A stretch of 64,000 nt of DNA from Anthocerotibacter panamensis C109 (GCF_018389385.1 NZ_CP062698.1:2359501-2423500), one strand, 5' to 3'; positions 1-9,563 are shown, numbered from the stretch's first letter. The notes: generated by a model from the letters alone, not told the origin. A program made the numbers and translations.

Positions 1-145
1 GGAGCACCCGCCCGGAAAAAACCGCCTGGGCTTGTTGGAGGCTCGTGGTCACAGAAGGAGGCTGGGCGCAACGACAAGCTGCCTGGAGGGGCTGGGCAAG
101 TGCCACTGCTACAAATAGAGCAAACGCAACTGTTTTGGGCATCAT
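1..145 (-). CDS. Partial secreted protein, TIMP/NTR-like N-terminus
   Basis: This is the 5' end of a minus-strand gene that runs off the left edge. Two adjacent ATG codons (145 and 142) open a frame encoding a typical signal peptide (MMPKTVAFALFVAVALAQ), then a mature start with a Cys-x-Cys pair (ACRCAQPPSV) and the stretch AQAVFSGRVL. A CxC followed by 'A(D/Q)AVFSG.V' is typical of bacterial proteins with a netrin/TIMP-like (NTR) fold. Only 48 codons are visible, so the family call is tentative. No clear Shine-Dalgarno site precedes the start. It is divergent from the PEP-CTERM-like gene on its right. Confidence 0.5.
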   Translation of the reverse strand, partial: MMPKTVAFALFVAVALAQPLQAACRCAQPPSVTTSLQQAQAVFSGRVL

Positions 146-373
146 GATTAACCATAGACACTCTAACCTTCTTGACGCTCCCCCCGTCTATTTGTAACGC
201 AAGTGAGGGTTATGGAGTCGGTTTTCACCAACTAAAAGGGGGCTGTAAGGATGGCTAGACGCATTTTCTCCGTACCTTTACGGATTCTTTACGGTAAAAC
301 GCTTGACCGAATCCTTCCAGTATTGCTAAATTCCACAAGAGGACACAAACTTTCTTCTGGAGCATCCCCCGCT

Positions 374-1105
374 ATGCATGGTAAATTTTTTAGTTCTGCG
401 AAAAATTCTTTCTGGGCAATCCCTGCTCTTGTAGTCCTGACTAGTGCCCCTGTTCAAGCCTTTTCGCTCACGGATAGTAGTGTCACGGGTATTACTGCAG
501 CCGATACAAACCAATCCTTCACAATAAACTTCAACGGAAATGTCAACAGCACAAATATCGTTGGGCTTTCCTCCACCGCAGTCTTTACTTTTTTAGGGTT
601 TAGCGCAAATGGCTCCGATACCAATGCTGTCTTCAATATTCTCCTGACGAATACCTCCACGAGTGGTATCACGTCCAGAACCTCTGCGCTGGGTTTTGAC
701 ACCAACCCCAATGTTTCTGCAGCATCCTCCACGGGGTTATTCAATAATGCCTTTGTAGGTGCCAACCTGCCGAACGGTTTCGGGAGTATTGAGACGTGCT
801 TCAACAACGGGGGTAATGCTTGCCAAGGTGGTGGGAGTGGCGGGGTCAGTACCGGTCAACCTTCTGGTCTATTCACCACTACTCTGACCTTCTTAGGGAC
901 AGTGAACACTATCGACCTGTCAAACTTTGGGGTGCGCTACCAGAGTATTTCTGGCACCAGTCTCGGTAACAGTGGGACAGGAGTCGGCACCCCAGTCCCC
1001 CCAAATCCCGTTCCTGCACCGCCGGTGGCGGTTGGTCTGTGGGGCATTGCAGCGCTGGCTGCTGGGGCTAAAGCCAAAAAGCTCCTTCCAGCGCGTAAAC
1101 CTTGA
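374..1105 (+). CDS. PEP-CTERM-like (cistern family-like) exported protein
   Basis: An exported, Ser/Thr/Asn-rich protein. From the ATG at 374 the product begins with a signal peptide ending in SAPVQA, followed by a beta-rich body (SLTDSSVTGITAADTNQSF) that resembles cyanobacterial cistern-type PEP-CTERM proteins. The C-terminus has the sorting-signal layout: a VPAPP motif, a hydrophobic helix (VGLWGIAALAAGA) and a basic tail (KAKKLLPARKP). Family knowledge says such tails are processed by exosortase on the way to the cell surface. An in-frame ATG at 251, with a purine-rich stretch upstream, would add 41 basic residues in front of the signal peptide, so the start is uncertain. Two cysteines near residue 155 of the shorter form may form a disulfide. 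Biological role unknown. Confidence 0.6.
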   Translation: MHGKFFSSAKNSFWAIPALVVLTSAPVQAFSLTDSSVTGITAADTNQSFTINFNGNVNSTNIVGLSSTAVFTFLGFSANGSDTNAVFNILLTNTSTSGITSRTSALGFDTNPNVSAASSTGLFNNAFVGANLPNGFGSIETCFNNGGNACQGGGSGGVSTGQPSGLFTTTLTFLGTVNTIDLSNFGVRYQSISGTSLGNSGTGVGTPVPPNPVPAPPVAVGLWGIAALAAGAKAKKLLPARKP

Positions 1106-1109
1106 TCCA

Positions 1110-1814
1110 TCAAGGATTGGGCTTAGTCTTGGTGCTGTCGGGAATCGAGTAGGTGGCGCGGACTTGTTTGCCACTGCTGGGAGCGGCGATGAAACGGCTC
1201 TCATCAATAGCGTAGGTGACCGACTCAGCCTGGACGGTATTGACGCCTTGGTGGAGGATGGAGACCCCGCCCTGCATGACGATGGTGCGGTCTTTGTTGT
1301 TGAAGGTCGCTTTTTGTGCCGTCGCCACGATTTGGCGAGCAGGAAACTCAAAGCGGATGTTGCCGGTGGCGGTGACTGTGCCCAAAGCGGTGTTGGCTTC
1401 CTGGAGGTCGGAGCGGATGGAAGCTGTATCCTGCGACCCTGCCGTAAAATTATAAGTGCCGGTGACTTGCTGACCTTCCAGGGGTTCCGCTTTGATCCGA
1501 TTTTCGTTGAGGAAATAGGTGATTTTTGCAGCTTGGAGTTGGTCGCGCCCCCACTGTTCGATGGTCACCTCGCCGATCAAGGTGATGGTGCCTTTACGTC
1601 CATCATAGATAGCCTGTTTAGCGCGGGCGGTGAGTTGGCGGGCACTATATTCCACCCGGACATTGCCTCGCGCCACGACGACATCCGTGATGGAATTAGC
1701 TTCCTGGATATCGGAGTTAATCGTCAGGCTGGAGTTTTGGGCGAGAACCGGAACGCCCCATAGCCCTTCTAATAGCAGGAGGACAGCCAGAATTTTGTGG
1801 GTGGCACGGGGCAT
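1110..1814 (-). CDS. LptA/OstA-like periplasmic protein, two repeats
   Basis: A predicted periplasmic protein of the LptA/OstA family, which carries lipopolysaccharide across the periplasm. After a signal peptide (ILAVLLLLEGLWGVPVLAQ) there are two similar repeats of about 100 residues. Each begins with an 'S(D)IQEAN/S(D)LQEAN' strand and continues through 'ARGNVRVEYSARQL' or 'ATGNIRFEFPARQ'. This is the beta-jellyroll strand pattern of the family. I chose the ATG at 1814 because the longer frame (to 1865) adds 17 residues before the signal peptide. It converges with the PEP-CTERM-like gene (4 bp gap) and diverges from nrdR. No lptB or lptC lies beside it, so its partners must be elsewhere. 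Confidence 0.7.
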   Translation of the reverse strand: MPRATHKILAVLLLLEGLWGVPVLAQNSSLTINSDIQEANSITDVVVARGNVRVEYSARQLTARAKQAIYDGRKGTITLIGEVTIEQWGRDQLQAAKITYFLNENRIKAEPLEGQQVTGTYNFTAGSQDTASIRSDLQEANTALGTVTATGNIRFEFPARQIVATAQKATFNNKDRTIVMQGGVSILHQGVNTVQAESVTYAIDESRFIAAPSSGKQVRATYSIPDSTKTKPNP

Positions 1815-1957
1815 GGAGGCAGCCAGGGGTAGCAGTGGACCTTTTGAATCTAGCAGAAAATGCAAGGAGCGCTCCCGCCAATCTTTAGGGACCCGCCAGG
1901 ACTAGTGGCGCACTCAGGCCATTGCCCAATAGGCGGTCTCTCTGCCACTATAGGAAG

Positions 1958-2416
1958 ATGCGTTGTCCCTTCTGCCACAATTCTGACAGCCGGGTCCTTG
2001 AGTCCCGCCCCGCCGCCGACAGCCCCAACGTCCGTCGCCGCCGGGAGTGCATAAGCTGCAAAAAACGGTGGACGACTCAAGAACGCTTCGAGGTGATTGA
2101 CCTGACTGTGCTCAAGCGCAACCACCACCGCGAACCCTTTGACCGGTTCAAAATCTTACGCGGGCTGACCCTGGCTTGTCAGAAGACGGGGGTGACCCGC
2201 GCGCAGATCGAGCGGCTGGTGGATGAAATCGAGACCGAATTGCATGAACGGGCGCGTGGGGAAGTTTCGGTCCAGTTTATCGGCGAATTGGTCCTAGCCC
2301 ACCTAAAACAACTCAACGAAGTTGCCTATATCCGCTACGCTTCGGTTTACCATCGTTTTCGCAATGCGGATGATTTTATTGCCGATCTGATCGGTAAGCC
2401 CCGCGACCAGCCCTGA
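1958..2416 (+). CDS. nrdR: Transcriptional repressor NrdR
   Basis: NrdR represses ribonucleotide reductase genes by binding NrdR boxes when its ATP-cone holds dATP. The start at 1958 (MRCPFCHNSDSRV) is the canonical NrdR N-terminus and has AGGAAG immediately upstream. The zinc ribbon uses CPFC and, about 28 residues later, CISCKKRW, followed by TTQERFE. The ATP-cone follows (VLKRNHHREPFDRFKILRG). The length of 152 residues is normal for the family. It lies 14 bp before the CPBP protease gene, so co-transcription is likely. No ribonucleotide reductase gene is in this window. Confidence 0.95.
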   Translation: MRCPFCHNSDSRVLESRPAADSPNVRRRRECISCKKRWTTQERFEVIDLTVLKRNHHREPFDRFKILRGLTLACQKTGVTRAQIERLVDEIETELHERARGEVSVQFIGELVLAHLKQLNEVAYIRYASVYHRFRNADDFIADLIGKPRDQP

Positions 2417-2430
2417 CCTACTCCTACACT

Positions 2431-3303
2431 ATGGCCGTTCTCCCTCGCGTCCAGAGCTTTTTACGTCACACCTCATCCTGGCTGAGATTGGCGGGCTTTT
2501 TAGGAATCTTGGTCGTGCTGTGGCTGCCGCAGGTTGTGCTGATCCTCCTGGTGACGGGCTGGCGCTGGGGCACGGAATTCTCCAACTATCAAAACTTACT
2601 GGGTGCGGTTGCCCTCTACCTCAGTCTCATCGGGCTGCTAAACGTCTTCTCGCGCTGGGTTGACGGCAAACCCTTTAGCCAATACGGTCTGCGGGCGGAT
2701 GCTCGGGATATCGGTGGGATGCTCTTGGGGATAGGGGTTGGCGTATCCGGTTTGGCGCTCCTCTTTACGGTCGAGTATGGGCTGGGTTGGTTGGTGTTTG
2801 ATGGGCAGGGAGTCGGGACACCCGCTTGGCCTCTGACTGTGCTCAGTGGTTTTGGGGTGGGCTTGGGCGTGGCGCTCATTGAGGAGTTGCTCTTTCGGGG
2901 GTTCTTGGTCAATCTGTGGGCCAAGGACTACGGTTGGGGCTGGGCAGTAGCCTTGAGCGCGTCGATCTTTGCCATGGCTCATTTCCTGAAGTCCTGGGAG
3001 GCTATTCTTGCCAGTTGGCCGCAGTTCCCCGGTCTGCTGCTCATGGGTCTGATCTTGGGTATGGCACGGCTCAGAATGGGGGACCGTCTGGGGCTGGGCA
3101 TTGGGCTCCATTGGGGCTGGGTCTGGAGCATCACGGTCGTCAACACGGCGGGGCTGGTGGTCTACACCCAGCGCATTGACCCGCTCTGGACCGGGATTGG
3201 CAACAATCCCCTCGCCAGTATCCTGGGTTTGTCTTTTTTAGCAGTGACCGGGAGCGTGGTTTGGGGGCTCACAGGGGTACTCAATCCCGATAAGACGCGC
3301 TAG
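2431..3303 (+). CDS. CPBP family intramembrane metalloprotease
   Basis: A polytopic membrane protein of the CPBP (CAAX protease and bacteriocin-processing) family. About seven or eight hydrophobic segments are visible. The active-site motifs are present: EELLFRG (the EExxxR motif, near residue 150), a following FAMAHF histidine, and a later HWGWVW histidine. Members cleave within or near the membrane, and many cyanobacterial copies have no known substrate. The ATG at 2431 lies 14 bp after nrdR. The family is clear and the substrate is unknown. Confidence 0.8.
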   Translation: MAVLPRVQSFLRHTSSWLRLAGFLGILVVLWLPQVVLILLVTGWRWGTEFSNYQNLLGAVALYLSLIGLLNVFSRWVDGKPFSQYGLRADARDIGGMLLGIGVGVSGLALLFTVEYGLGWLVFDGQGVGTPAWPLTVLSGFGVGLGVALIEELLFRGFLVNLWAKDYGWGWAVALSASIFAMAHFLKSWEAILASWPQFPGLLLMGLILGMARLRMGDRLGLGIGLHWGWVWSITVVNTAGLVVYTQRIDPLWTGIGNNPLASILGLSFLAVTGSVVWGLTGVLNPDKTR

Positions 3304-3332
3304 TACAAGCAGCTAAGCGCTTCACAACTTTT

Positions 3333-3806
3333 TCAAATTTGCTCAGGGTCTAACCCGAGTTCTCTGAGTTTAGCCGCTAGACGCTCTGCCCGTTGTTCAG
3401 AACGTTCAGCCCGCTGCGCTAACTCCACCGGACTTAAAAATTTCTCATCATCAGGTCGATAAAGCTCTAAAGTATCTGAGGTCACAACAAATCGGATACC
3501 CAGGCGGGGACTCACCCAACCTTCTATCTCCTCAATGATTTCTAGGCTATTCTCTACTCTTAGCCAACCGCTGAAATCATTTTTCTCGGGGTCATATAAG
3601 TAATATTCTTCAACGCCATAGCGATTGTAAAAAGTGAGTTTCTTTGCCATTTCTTTAAGCGTATTACTCGGTGAGAGAATTTCAAACACCACCTGGGGCG
3701 GGATATTCTCTTCTTGCCATTGTTGATAACTGCCGCGCTTGCCCTTGGGCCGACCAAACACCTGGAGAGAGCAGAACCATAGCGCAAGCTCTAGGCGTGT
3801 TTCCAA
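3333..3806 (-). pseudogene. Uma2-family (DUF820) nuclease-like gene, 5' truncated
   Basis: The encoded protein matches the C-terminal two-thirds of Uma2 (DUF820) proteins, a PD-(D/E)XK-like family abundant in cyanobacteria. Visible signatures are VFGRPKGKRGSYQQW, QVVFEILSPSNTL, EYYLYDP and a coiled tail (AQRAERSEQRAERLAAKLREL). Family members normally have 60-80 residues before the VFGRPK strand. Here that region is replaced by an unrelated stretch (METRLELALWFCSLQ), so the 5' end seems to have been lost. I read it as a decayed gene. The alternative is a short functional variant. Confidence 0.6.
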
Positions 3807-3947
3807 TTGTAGGTCTTAGCTTTATGGGTTGTTACTATAGTTTTCAGTTGAATAGGCCCCTACTTATGAGTCGCCATGCCTGGAAGCCACAATCTATCTC
3901 TATCACTAAGAATAGCTACCCTCTCACATCTGCGCTACAGTCTACTT

Positions 3948-4490
3948 ATGTACCGCTGTCCCGCCTGTTGGCAAGACTTTCTCACGCGCTTCGAGCCCTG
4001 TCCCGGCTGTAGCGCAGTGCAGGCGCAGCGCACCCGCGCCCAAAGAGCGAAAGAGCGTCGCCATGCCTATGACCCGGTAGGCCAGATCCACCGTTCCGAG
4101 TTCTGGGCGATTTGGCGGCTTTACCCCCACTGTCCTTGCTGCGGGAGTGGCTGGGGAGCCCGAGAACACATCAGCCTCGACCACATTGTCCCGCTTGCTC
4201 AGGGTGGTCCTAACATCGGCGAGAATGTCCAGCCCCTCTGTCAGCGCTGCAACCTCTGGAAGAGCGACCACATCATCTATTTCGACCGCGCCTTCACTGG
4301 GCAACCGGCAGCCATCCCCGGAGTCCTTTGGTCTTATCTGCCCGCTAAACCTGCCCCAGCGGAAGGCCAAATCAGTTTGCTGACGCTGACCCCTGTCGTA
4401 GATCTACGCTTCCCGGCAGGTACCCCCCGCCAATTTGAGCAAGCAACCTTGGAACTGACGAGGCAGGCGCAGTTGCGTACCCTGGTCTAG
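3948..4490 (+). CDS. HNH endonuclease domain protein
   Basis: A zinc-dependent HNH nuclease-like protein. The ATG at 3948 gives an N-terminal Cys pair region (MYRCPACWQDF, then EPCPGCSAVQ). The HNH core follows: CPCCGSGWGAREHISLDHIV, then GGPNIGENVQPLCQRCN and KSDHIIYF. The histidines and asparagine of the HNH motif and two zinc-knuckle CxxC pairs are intact. About 180 residues in total. It sits alone between the Uma2 remnant and the ECF operon, and no methylase or mobile element accompanies it, so it may be a free-standing nuclease. Confidence 0.75.
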   Translation: MYRCPACWQDFLTRFEPCPGCSAVQAQRTRAQRAKERRHAYDPVGQIHRSEFWAIWRLYPHCPCCGSGWGAREHISLDHIVPLAQGGPNIGENVQPLCQRCNLWKSDHIIYFDRAFTGQPAAIPGVLWSYLPAKPAPAEGQISLLTLTPVVDLRFPAGTPRQFEQATLELTRQAQLRTLV

Positions 4491-4520
4491 ATGCAGCCGT
4501 TCTTTTTATGACGCATCCGG

Positions 4521-5741
4521 TCAGCCTTCCGAGCGAGCCTGCTCGATCAAGAAATTCCGCACCTGTTCATCCTCGCTCAGTCCAATCGCACGGGTATACG
4601 CGCCCTGCGCCTCTTTTTGTCGGCCTAGTTTGTTCAGTAAGTGAGCACGGACAGCCCAGTAGGGTTGATAGGCAAGGACTGATTCGGCAGCGACTGCTTC
4701 TAGAGCGGCAAGGCCCACCATGGGTCCTCGGGCCTCTGCCAGAGCAGCAGCACGGCCTACAAGCGCACCCAGTGTGGGCGTCAGGCATACAAGTTCTTCG
4801 TAGAGCAGTGCAATAACCTCCCAATTCGTCTGACCCGTCAGCGCCCGTTGGGCATGGACAGATTGAATAGCGGCTTCTAGTTGAAAACGACCCAACGACC
4901 TACAGGCAGATGCCTCGGTGAGTGCTCGCTCGGCTTCCTCTATCATCGTGCTCGACCAGAGGGTGACCTCTTGCCTGGAAAGGGGAATGTACTCCCCATG
5001 TTGTCCGCGACGCGCTTGACGCCGTGCTTCGCAGTGGAGCATGAGCGCGAGAAGCCCCCGCGCTTCTGCCTCCCCCGGCATGAGCTGAACTACGACGCGT
5101 GCCAGCCAGATCGCCTCCTCGGCAAGACCTCTGCGGCGGGGGTCAACACCGGCTACGTCGTCCCAACCTGTACTGTAAGCCGCGTAAATCGCTTCCATCA
5201 CAAAGTTGAGCCGCGTTGGTAACTCATGGGGTTCCGGTAACGCAAAGGGGATACCGGCATCCCGGATCTTTGCCTTGGCGCGCACAAGACGCTGACTCAT
5301 AGCCGTTGGGGCGACCAGGAATGCCGAGGCAATGCGGGCCGCATCAAGCCCAAGCACCGTCTGTAGCATGAGGGGCGTACGCGCTCCTTCGTTGATCGCC
5401 GGGTGCGCGCAGATGAACAGCAACTTTAGCCGCTCGTCTGGAAACATTGAGGGCTTTTCAGCCTCTTCGGCTACGAGTCGAAGCTTAAGCACCGCGTCAG
5501 TCCGCACCTTCTGATGTCGGAGATGGTCGAGCACCCGGCGACGCGCCACCACAAGCAGCCATGCCTCCGGCTTCTCCGGTACACCGTCTTTGGGCCAAGT
5601 TTCAAGAGCACAGCGGAAAGCTTCGCTCAAGGCATCCTCTGCTCCAGCCACGTCCTGAGAGCGAGCCGAAAGATAGGCGACGAGCCTCCCGTAGGAGGCG
5701 CGGGCCACACTTTCGACCGCCTGGAATGCATCCACCACCAA
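4521..5741 (-). CDS. ECF42-type RNA polymerase sigma factor with TPR-like C-terminus
   Basis: An extracytoplasmic-function sigma factor with a long C-terminal extension. Region 2 is at residues about 10-75 (ALSEAFRCALETWPKDGVP, AWLLVVARRRVLDHLRH). Region 4 is near 125-165 (LGLDAARIASAFLVAPTAMSQRLVRAK). The remaining 230 residues are helical and TPR-like (LLALMLHCEARRQAR, AVRAHLLNKLGRQKEAQGAY). This layout, and the DGPF/YCII gene just upstream in the same transcript, match group ECF42. In that group there is no classical anti-sigma factor and the C-terminus controls activity. The start is TTG 5741, GTG 5738 or GTG 5735, all close to an AGAGG. The gap to the DGPF stop is 3 bp. Confidence 0.85.
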   Translation of the reverse strand: MVVDAFQAVESVARASYGRLVAYLSARSQDVAGAEDALSEAFRCALETWPKDGVPEKPEAWLLVVARRRVLDHLRHQKVRTDAVLKLRLVAEEAEKPSMFPDERLKLLFICAHPAINEGARTPLMLQTVLGLDAARIASAFLVAPTAMSQRLVRAKAKIRDAGIPFALPEPHELPTRLNFVMEAIYAAYSTGWDDVAGVDPRRRGLAEEAIWLARVVVQLMPGEAEARGLLALMLHCEARRQARRGQHGEYIPLSRQEVTLWSSTMIEEAERALTEASACRSLGRFQLEAAIQSVHAQRALTGQTNWEVIALLYEELVCLTPTLGALVGRAAALAEARGPMVGLAALEAVAAESVLAYQPYWAVRAHLLNKLGRQKEAQGAYTRAIGLSEDEQVRNFLIEQARSEG

Positions 5742-5744
5742 CCT

Positions 5745-6095
5745 CTATTGCATCGGCAAGACCGGTCTGACCTCTATTGCACCGTCTGTCGCTGCCGGAC
5801 AACGTGCCGCCCAATCCAGTGCTGTATCGAGGTCAGACACTTCCAGGATGAAATAACCGCCAAGCTGCTCCTTGGTATCAGCATACGGCCCATCCTGCAC
5901 CTTGCGCTCGCCTGCGCGCAGGCGAACCGTAGTACCGGAAAAGGCAGGTTGCAGAGCATTGCCCCCCACCAGTACGCCAGCTTCCGCCAACGCCTTGCTG
6001 TAAGCTTGCCAAGCTCCCCAGTAGGTACCTTGATTGTCATTGGAACGAGCGTCGAAGGCAGCTTCGGTTTCATAGGTGAGCATTACGTATTGCAC
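5745..6095 (-). CDS. DGPF/YCII-related protein, partner of ECF42 sigma factor
   Basis: A small soluble YCII-like protein (116 residues, ferredoxin-like fold by family). The name-giving motif is intact (DGPYADTKEQLGGYF). It starts at GTG 6095 (MQYVMLTYETE) with GGAGGA about 8 bases upstream. DGPF proteins accompany ECF42 sigma factors, and their genes are common targets of that sigma factor. The biochemical role is not established. Here it is the first gene of a two-gene operon, with a candidate ECF42 promoter about 70 bp upstream. Confidence 0.8.
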   Translation of the reverse strand: MQYVMLTYETEAAFDARSNDNQGTYWGAWQAYSKALAEAGVLVGGNALQPAFSGTTVRLRAGERKVQDGPYADTKEQLGGYFILEVSDLDTALDWAARCPAATDGAIEVRPVLPMQ

Positions 6096-6131
6096 AGTAG
6101 TCCTCCATGTTTGCTTGGGGTTTTAATCAAG

Positions 6132-6150
6132 GCACGAAATGGTTTCGTGC
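6132..6150. promoter_or_regulatory. Perfect hairpin/palindrome in the DGPF-sigma leader
   Basis: The sequence GCACGAAA-TGG-TTTCGTGC is a perfect 8-bp inverted repeat with a 3-base loop. It lies between the candidate ECF42-type promoter (6161-6187) and the GTG start of the DGPF gene, so it would be in the 5' untranslated RNA or act as a DNA operator. It has no T-run on either side that would make it a simple terminator. Confidence 0.4.
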
Positions 6151-6160
6151 TTAAACTAAT

Positions 6161-6187
6161 GACGAGCGAGAGTCCTTCATTTCGACC
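6161..6187 (-). promoter_or_regulatory. Candidate ECF42-type promoter
   Basis: On the minus strand, GGTCGA (6187-6182) is followed after 17 bases by CGTC (6164-6161). From memory, the ECF42 group recognises a -35 close to TGTCGA and a -10 containing CGTC or CGAC, so this fits with one -35 mismatch. It faces the DGPF-sigma operon, which would make the system autoregulated. This is inference from a short motif only. Confidence 0.4.
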
Positions 6188-6207
6188 TTCCAAGAAGAAC
6201 TTGGTAA

Positions 6208-7605
<1,398 letters not shown>

Positions 7606-7824
7606 GGGTGTAGTACTGCTGAAGCTCTGGCCCCGGACCAACCGCGTTATCTATCTACAGGCAGAGTTAAGGCGGTAGATTTCTGTCGCTACTCTTTCAA
7701 GCGATATAGTTTCTGACCTAATCCAGCATCTGAAGAGGGGTATTCCTCAGCCTTTAGCCATAGGCATTGCCTGAGTCGATGGGGATAACATCACCCTTGC
7801 TCTCATGCATTGAGGAGTTTTCCA

Positions 7825-8418
7825 ATGAATAGGTTCCGTTTTTGGTCGCTCATCTTGGCGACAGGAATCGTCGGTACCACCTTCAGTCCGCCGACGCTTG
7901 CCCAATCCCTGGAACCCGCCTCTAGCTCCGCGCAAGACCTGCAACTTGGGCAGACTGCTCCCAATGATGCCTCGCTCCCTACCCCCGGTGAGGCTGCTGC
8001 CACCCGGCCCGGAATCAACTACTTAGGAGCTGCTCTCGATGTTGGGTTGGGAGGTAGGAGCACTGACCCGTTGGGCGGGGCGACTATCGGGGCGATTGCC
8101 GGGAAGTTCCGGGTCATCAACGCCAGTGCCTTTGAAATTTCCTTTCGTCCTTCCATTCTGCTTGCCACGGATTCCACTATTTTGCTGGCAGGCACGATTG
8201 ATTTCATTCAAGAGGGCCAAAGTCGGTCTGTAGTACCTTACGTTGGCGCGGGTGGGGTGGTGGGGACCGGCAACAACAATGGAGCCTTCCTCATCACCGG
8301 AGGGGGCGATGTCCATGTCAATGACTCGGTTACGGCCTTTGGGCAGCTCAATTTCGGCTTCTTCACCTCGAATACTACCTCTGTGAGCCTGCTCATCGGG
8401 GCGGGATTCAATTTTTGA
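7825..8418 (+). CDS. Predicted outer-membrane beta-barrel-like exported protein
   Basis: An exported protein of unknown function. The ATG at 7825 follows GAGGAG by 8 bases. The product starts with a signal peptide (FWSLILATGIVGTTFSPPTLAQ) and a low-complexity linker. About 130 residues of alternating hydrophobic and polar Gly-rich strands follow and end in the aromatic residue F (SVSLLIGAGFNF). A terminal Phe after an amphipathic strand is typical of outer-membrane barrel proteins. There is no specific family signature. It converges with psbO. Confidence 0.5.
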   Translation: MNRFRFWSLILATGIVGTTFSPPTLAQSLEPASSSAQDLQLGQTAPNDASLPTPGEAAATRPGINYLGAALDVGLGGRSTDPLGGATIGAIAGKFRVINASAFEISFRPSILLATDSTILLAGTIDFIQEGQSRSVVPYVGAGGVVGTGNNNGAFLITGGGDVHVNDSVTAFGQLNFGFFTSNTTSVSLLIGAGFNF

Positions 8419-8435
8419 AGGCACACCTAAAAATA

Positions 8436-8457
8436 GCGGCGCGGAACCCCGCGCCGC
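8436..8457 (-). terminator. Rho-independent terminator of psbO
   Basis: A 9-bp GC-only stem (GCGGCGCGG / CCGCGCCGC, loop AACC) lies between the convergent barrel gene and psbO. On the minus strand the stem is followed by TATTTTTAGG, giving the U-rich tail expected for termination of psbO transcripts. The plus-strand side lacks a T-run. Confidence 0.75.
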
Positions 8458-8478
8458 CACCTATAAATTTGGATGTGG

Positions 8479-9246
8479 TCACTTTACGTCTTTGCTAAAG
8501 GTTCCAATGAAGGTTCCTCTAACTTCCAGTTCCTCAGGCAGAGCAGCCAGACCTGTGGGCTGACGGCTGATAAACTTGCCGAAGATCTCGCCGGTTTCAG
8601 GGTTGACCCCCTCGACTTGAAGTTCGATCTTCCCATCTTGGACTTCGCGTTCTCGGGATTCTTTAGTACCCTCTGCACCCCGCTCACCAAGAGAGGCAGG
8701 GAAGGCATTGGCTCCGTCATAACCTACGTCGGAACCTCGGCCTCGGGAATCCAGATAGTTCAAGCCCCGCAGGGGTGGGATAGTGACTTTGCCCTGGAAG
8801 TTGGTGGAAGTACTGATCTCACCACTCTTGGCTTCCGTATTACCGTCAAGGGCATTGATGTTGAAGTTGACAGCGAGGCGCTTACTACCCTGTTGGAGGG
8901 TCATTTGCGTGCCTGTGCGGCCTCCTGTAACGACCAGATCCAAGCCGCTACCTGTGCTGGTAATCTCGGCAATCGCAGGTCCAAGCGGGGAGGTCGTCCC
9001 CCAGATAATCTTGGCAGGCTTGCCTCCGTAAGAAGCCTGAGTAGCTTCTAGACAGAGGTTTGTGGCTTTTTTGGTCGCCCCCGCTTTTAAGGCAAAGACC
9101 CCACGTCCGCCCTCAACAGGCTTGGGACAGCCGACAGGTCCGTACTTGGGGGCAGCAGTCGCTCCGATGGTTTTGTCTGAACTGCACCCAGCCAGGGCTA
9201 GGGCACACACGCTCAGGGCAAGGACAGGGATAGAAAAGTTCCTCAT
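8479..9246 (-). CDS. psbO: Divergent photosystem II extrinsic protein PsbO, predicted lipoprotein
   Basis: PsbO (manganese-stabilising protein) caps the oxygen-evolving cluster on the lumenal or periplasmic side of photosystem II. Recognition rests on the C-terminal half: TSTNFQGKVTIPPLRGLNY, LDSRGRGSDVGYDGANAFPA, KIELQVEGVNPETGEIFGKF and a final EELEVRGTFIG strand, all in the order of PsbO. The two disulfide cysteines of the family are kept (Cys40 in PVGCPKP and Cys65 in TNLCLEA). The rest is strongly divergent. The N-terminus is a lipoprotein signal (LALAGC, Cys21), unlike the ordinary Sec signal of most PsbO proteins. It is a single gene with its own terminator. Gloeobacter-type photosystem II is known for poorly conserved extrinsic proteins, which this fits. 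Confidence 0.85.
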   Translation of the reverse strand: MRNFSIPVLALSVCALALAGCSSDKTIGATAAPKYGPVGCPKPVEGGRGVFALKAGATKKATNLCLEATQASYGGKPAKIIWGTTSPLGPAIAEITSTGSGLDLVVTGGRTGTQMTLQQGSKRLAVNFNINALDGNTEAKSGEISTSTNFQGKVTIPPLRGLNYLDSRGRGSDVGYDGANAFPASLGERGAEGTKESREREVQDGKIELQVEGVNPETGEIFGKFISRQPTGLAALPEELEVRGTFIGTFSKDVK

Positions 9247-9563
9247 GGCTGACCAACCTAACTACGAATATCCGCTTGCTCCGCTCACCAACTCTCCCCA
9301 TGAGAAAAAATGTTGCAGAGTGTTGCATTGCTTATCATATTACGTGCCAGCTCAACCTTTGACAATCATCCGCAACAGAAAATTTCCTCGGCCATGGGTG
9401 TAATCCTGGGCAGGTTATGTGGAAATTATCTTCCAGGCAGGTAGAATTAGAAAACATCAATTGTTATCCCCTGGGTGGCCCCTGGGAGGGTGGCAACACG
9501 CACAAGTCAGCAGGTTCACCATGGTTATTTACGCAGTTTGGCTCCCGTATGCCCGGAGGTTCC
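9247..9563. other. Intergenic region upstream of psbO
   Basis: This 317-bp gap separates the divergent psbO gene and the small basic protein gene. It should hold the psbO promoter and probably that of the small gene. I see only AT-rich stretches near 9305-9350 and a TTGACA-like hexamer near 9358 on the plus strand. No gene, repeat or structured RNA is apparent. Confidence 0.4.

Noticed and set aside
927-1763. Long plus-strand open frame opposite the LptA-like gene
   Set aside because: It is the antisense shadow of a gene with clear family motifs and a signal peptide, and its own translation has no recognisable domain.
8473-9051. 192-codon plus-strand frame over psbO
   Set aside because: Antisense to PsbO motifs, and no ribosome binding site or domain.
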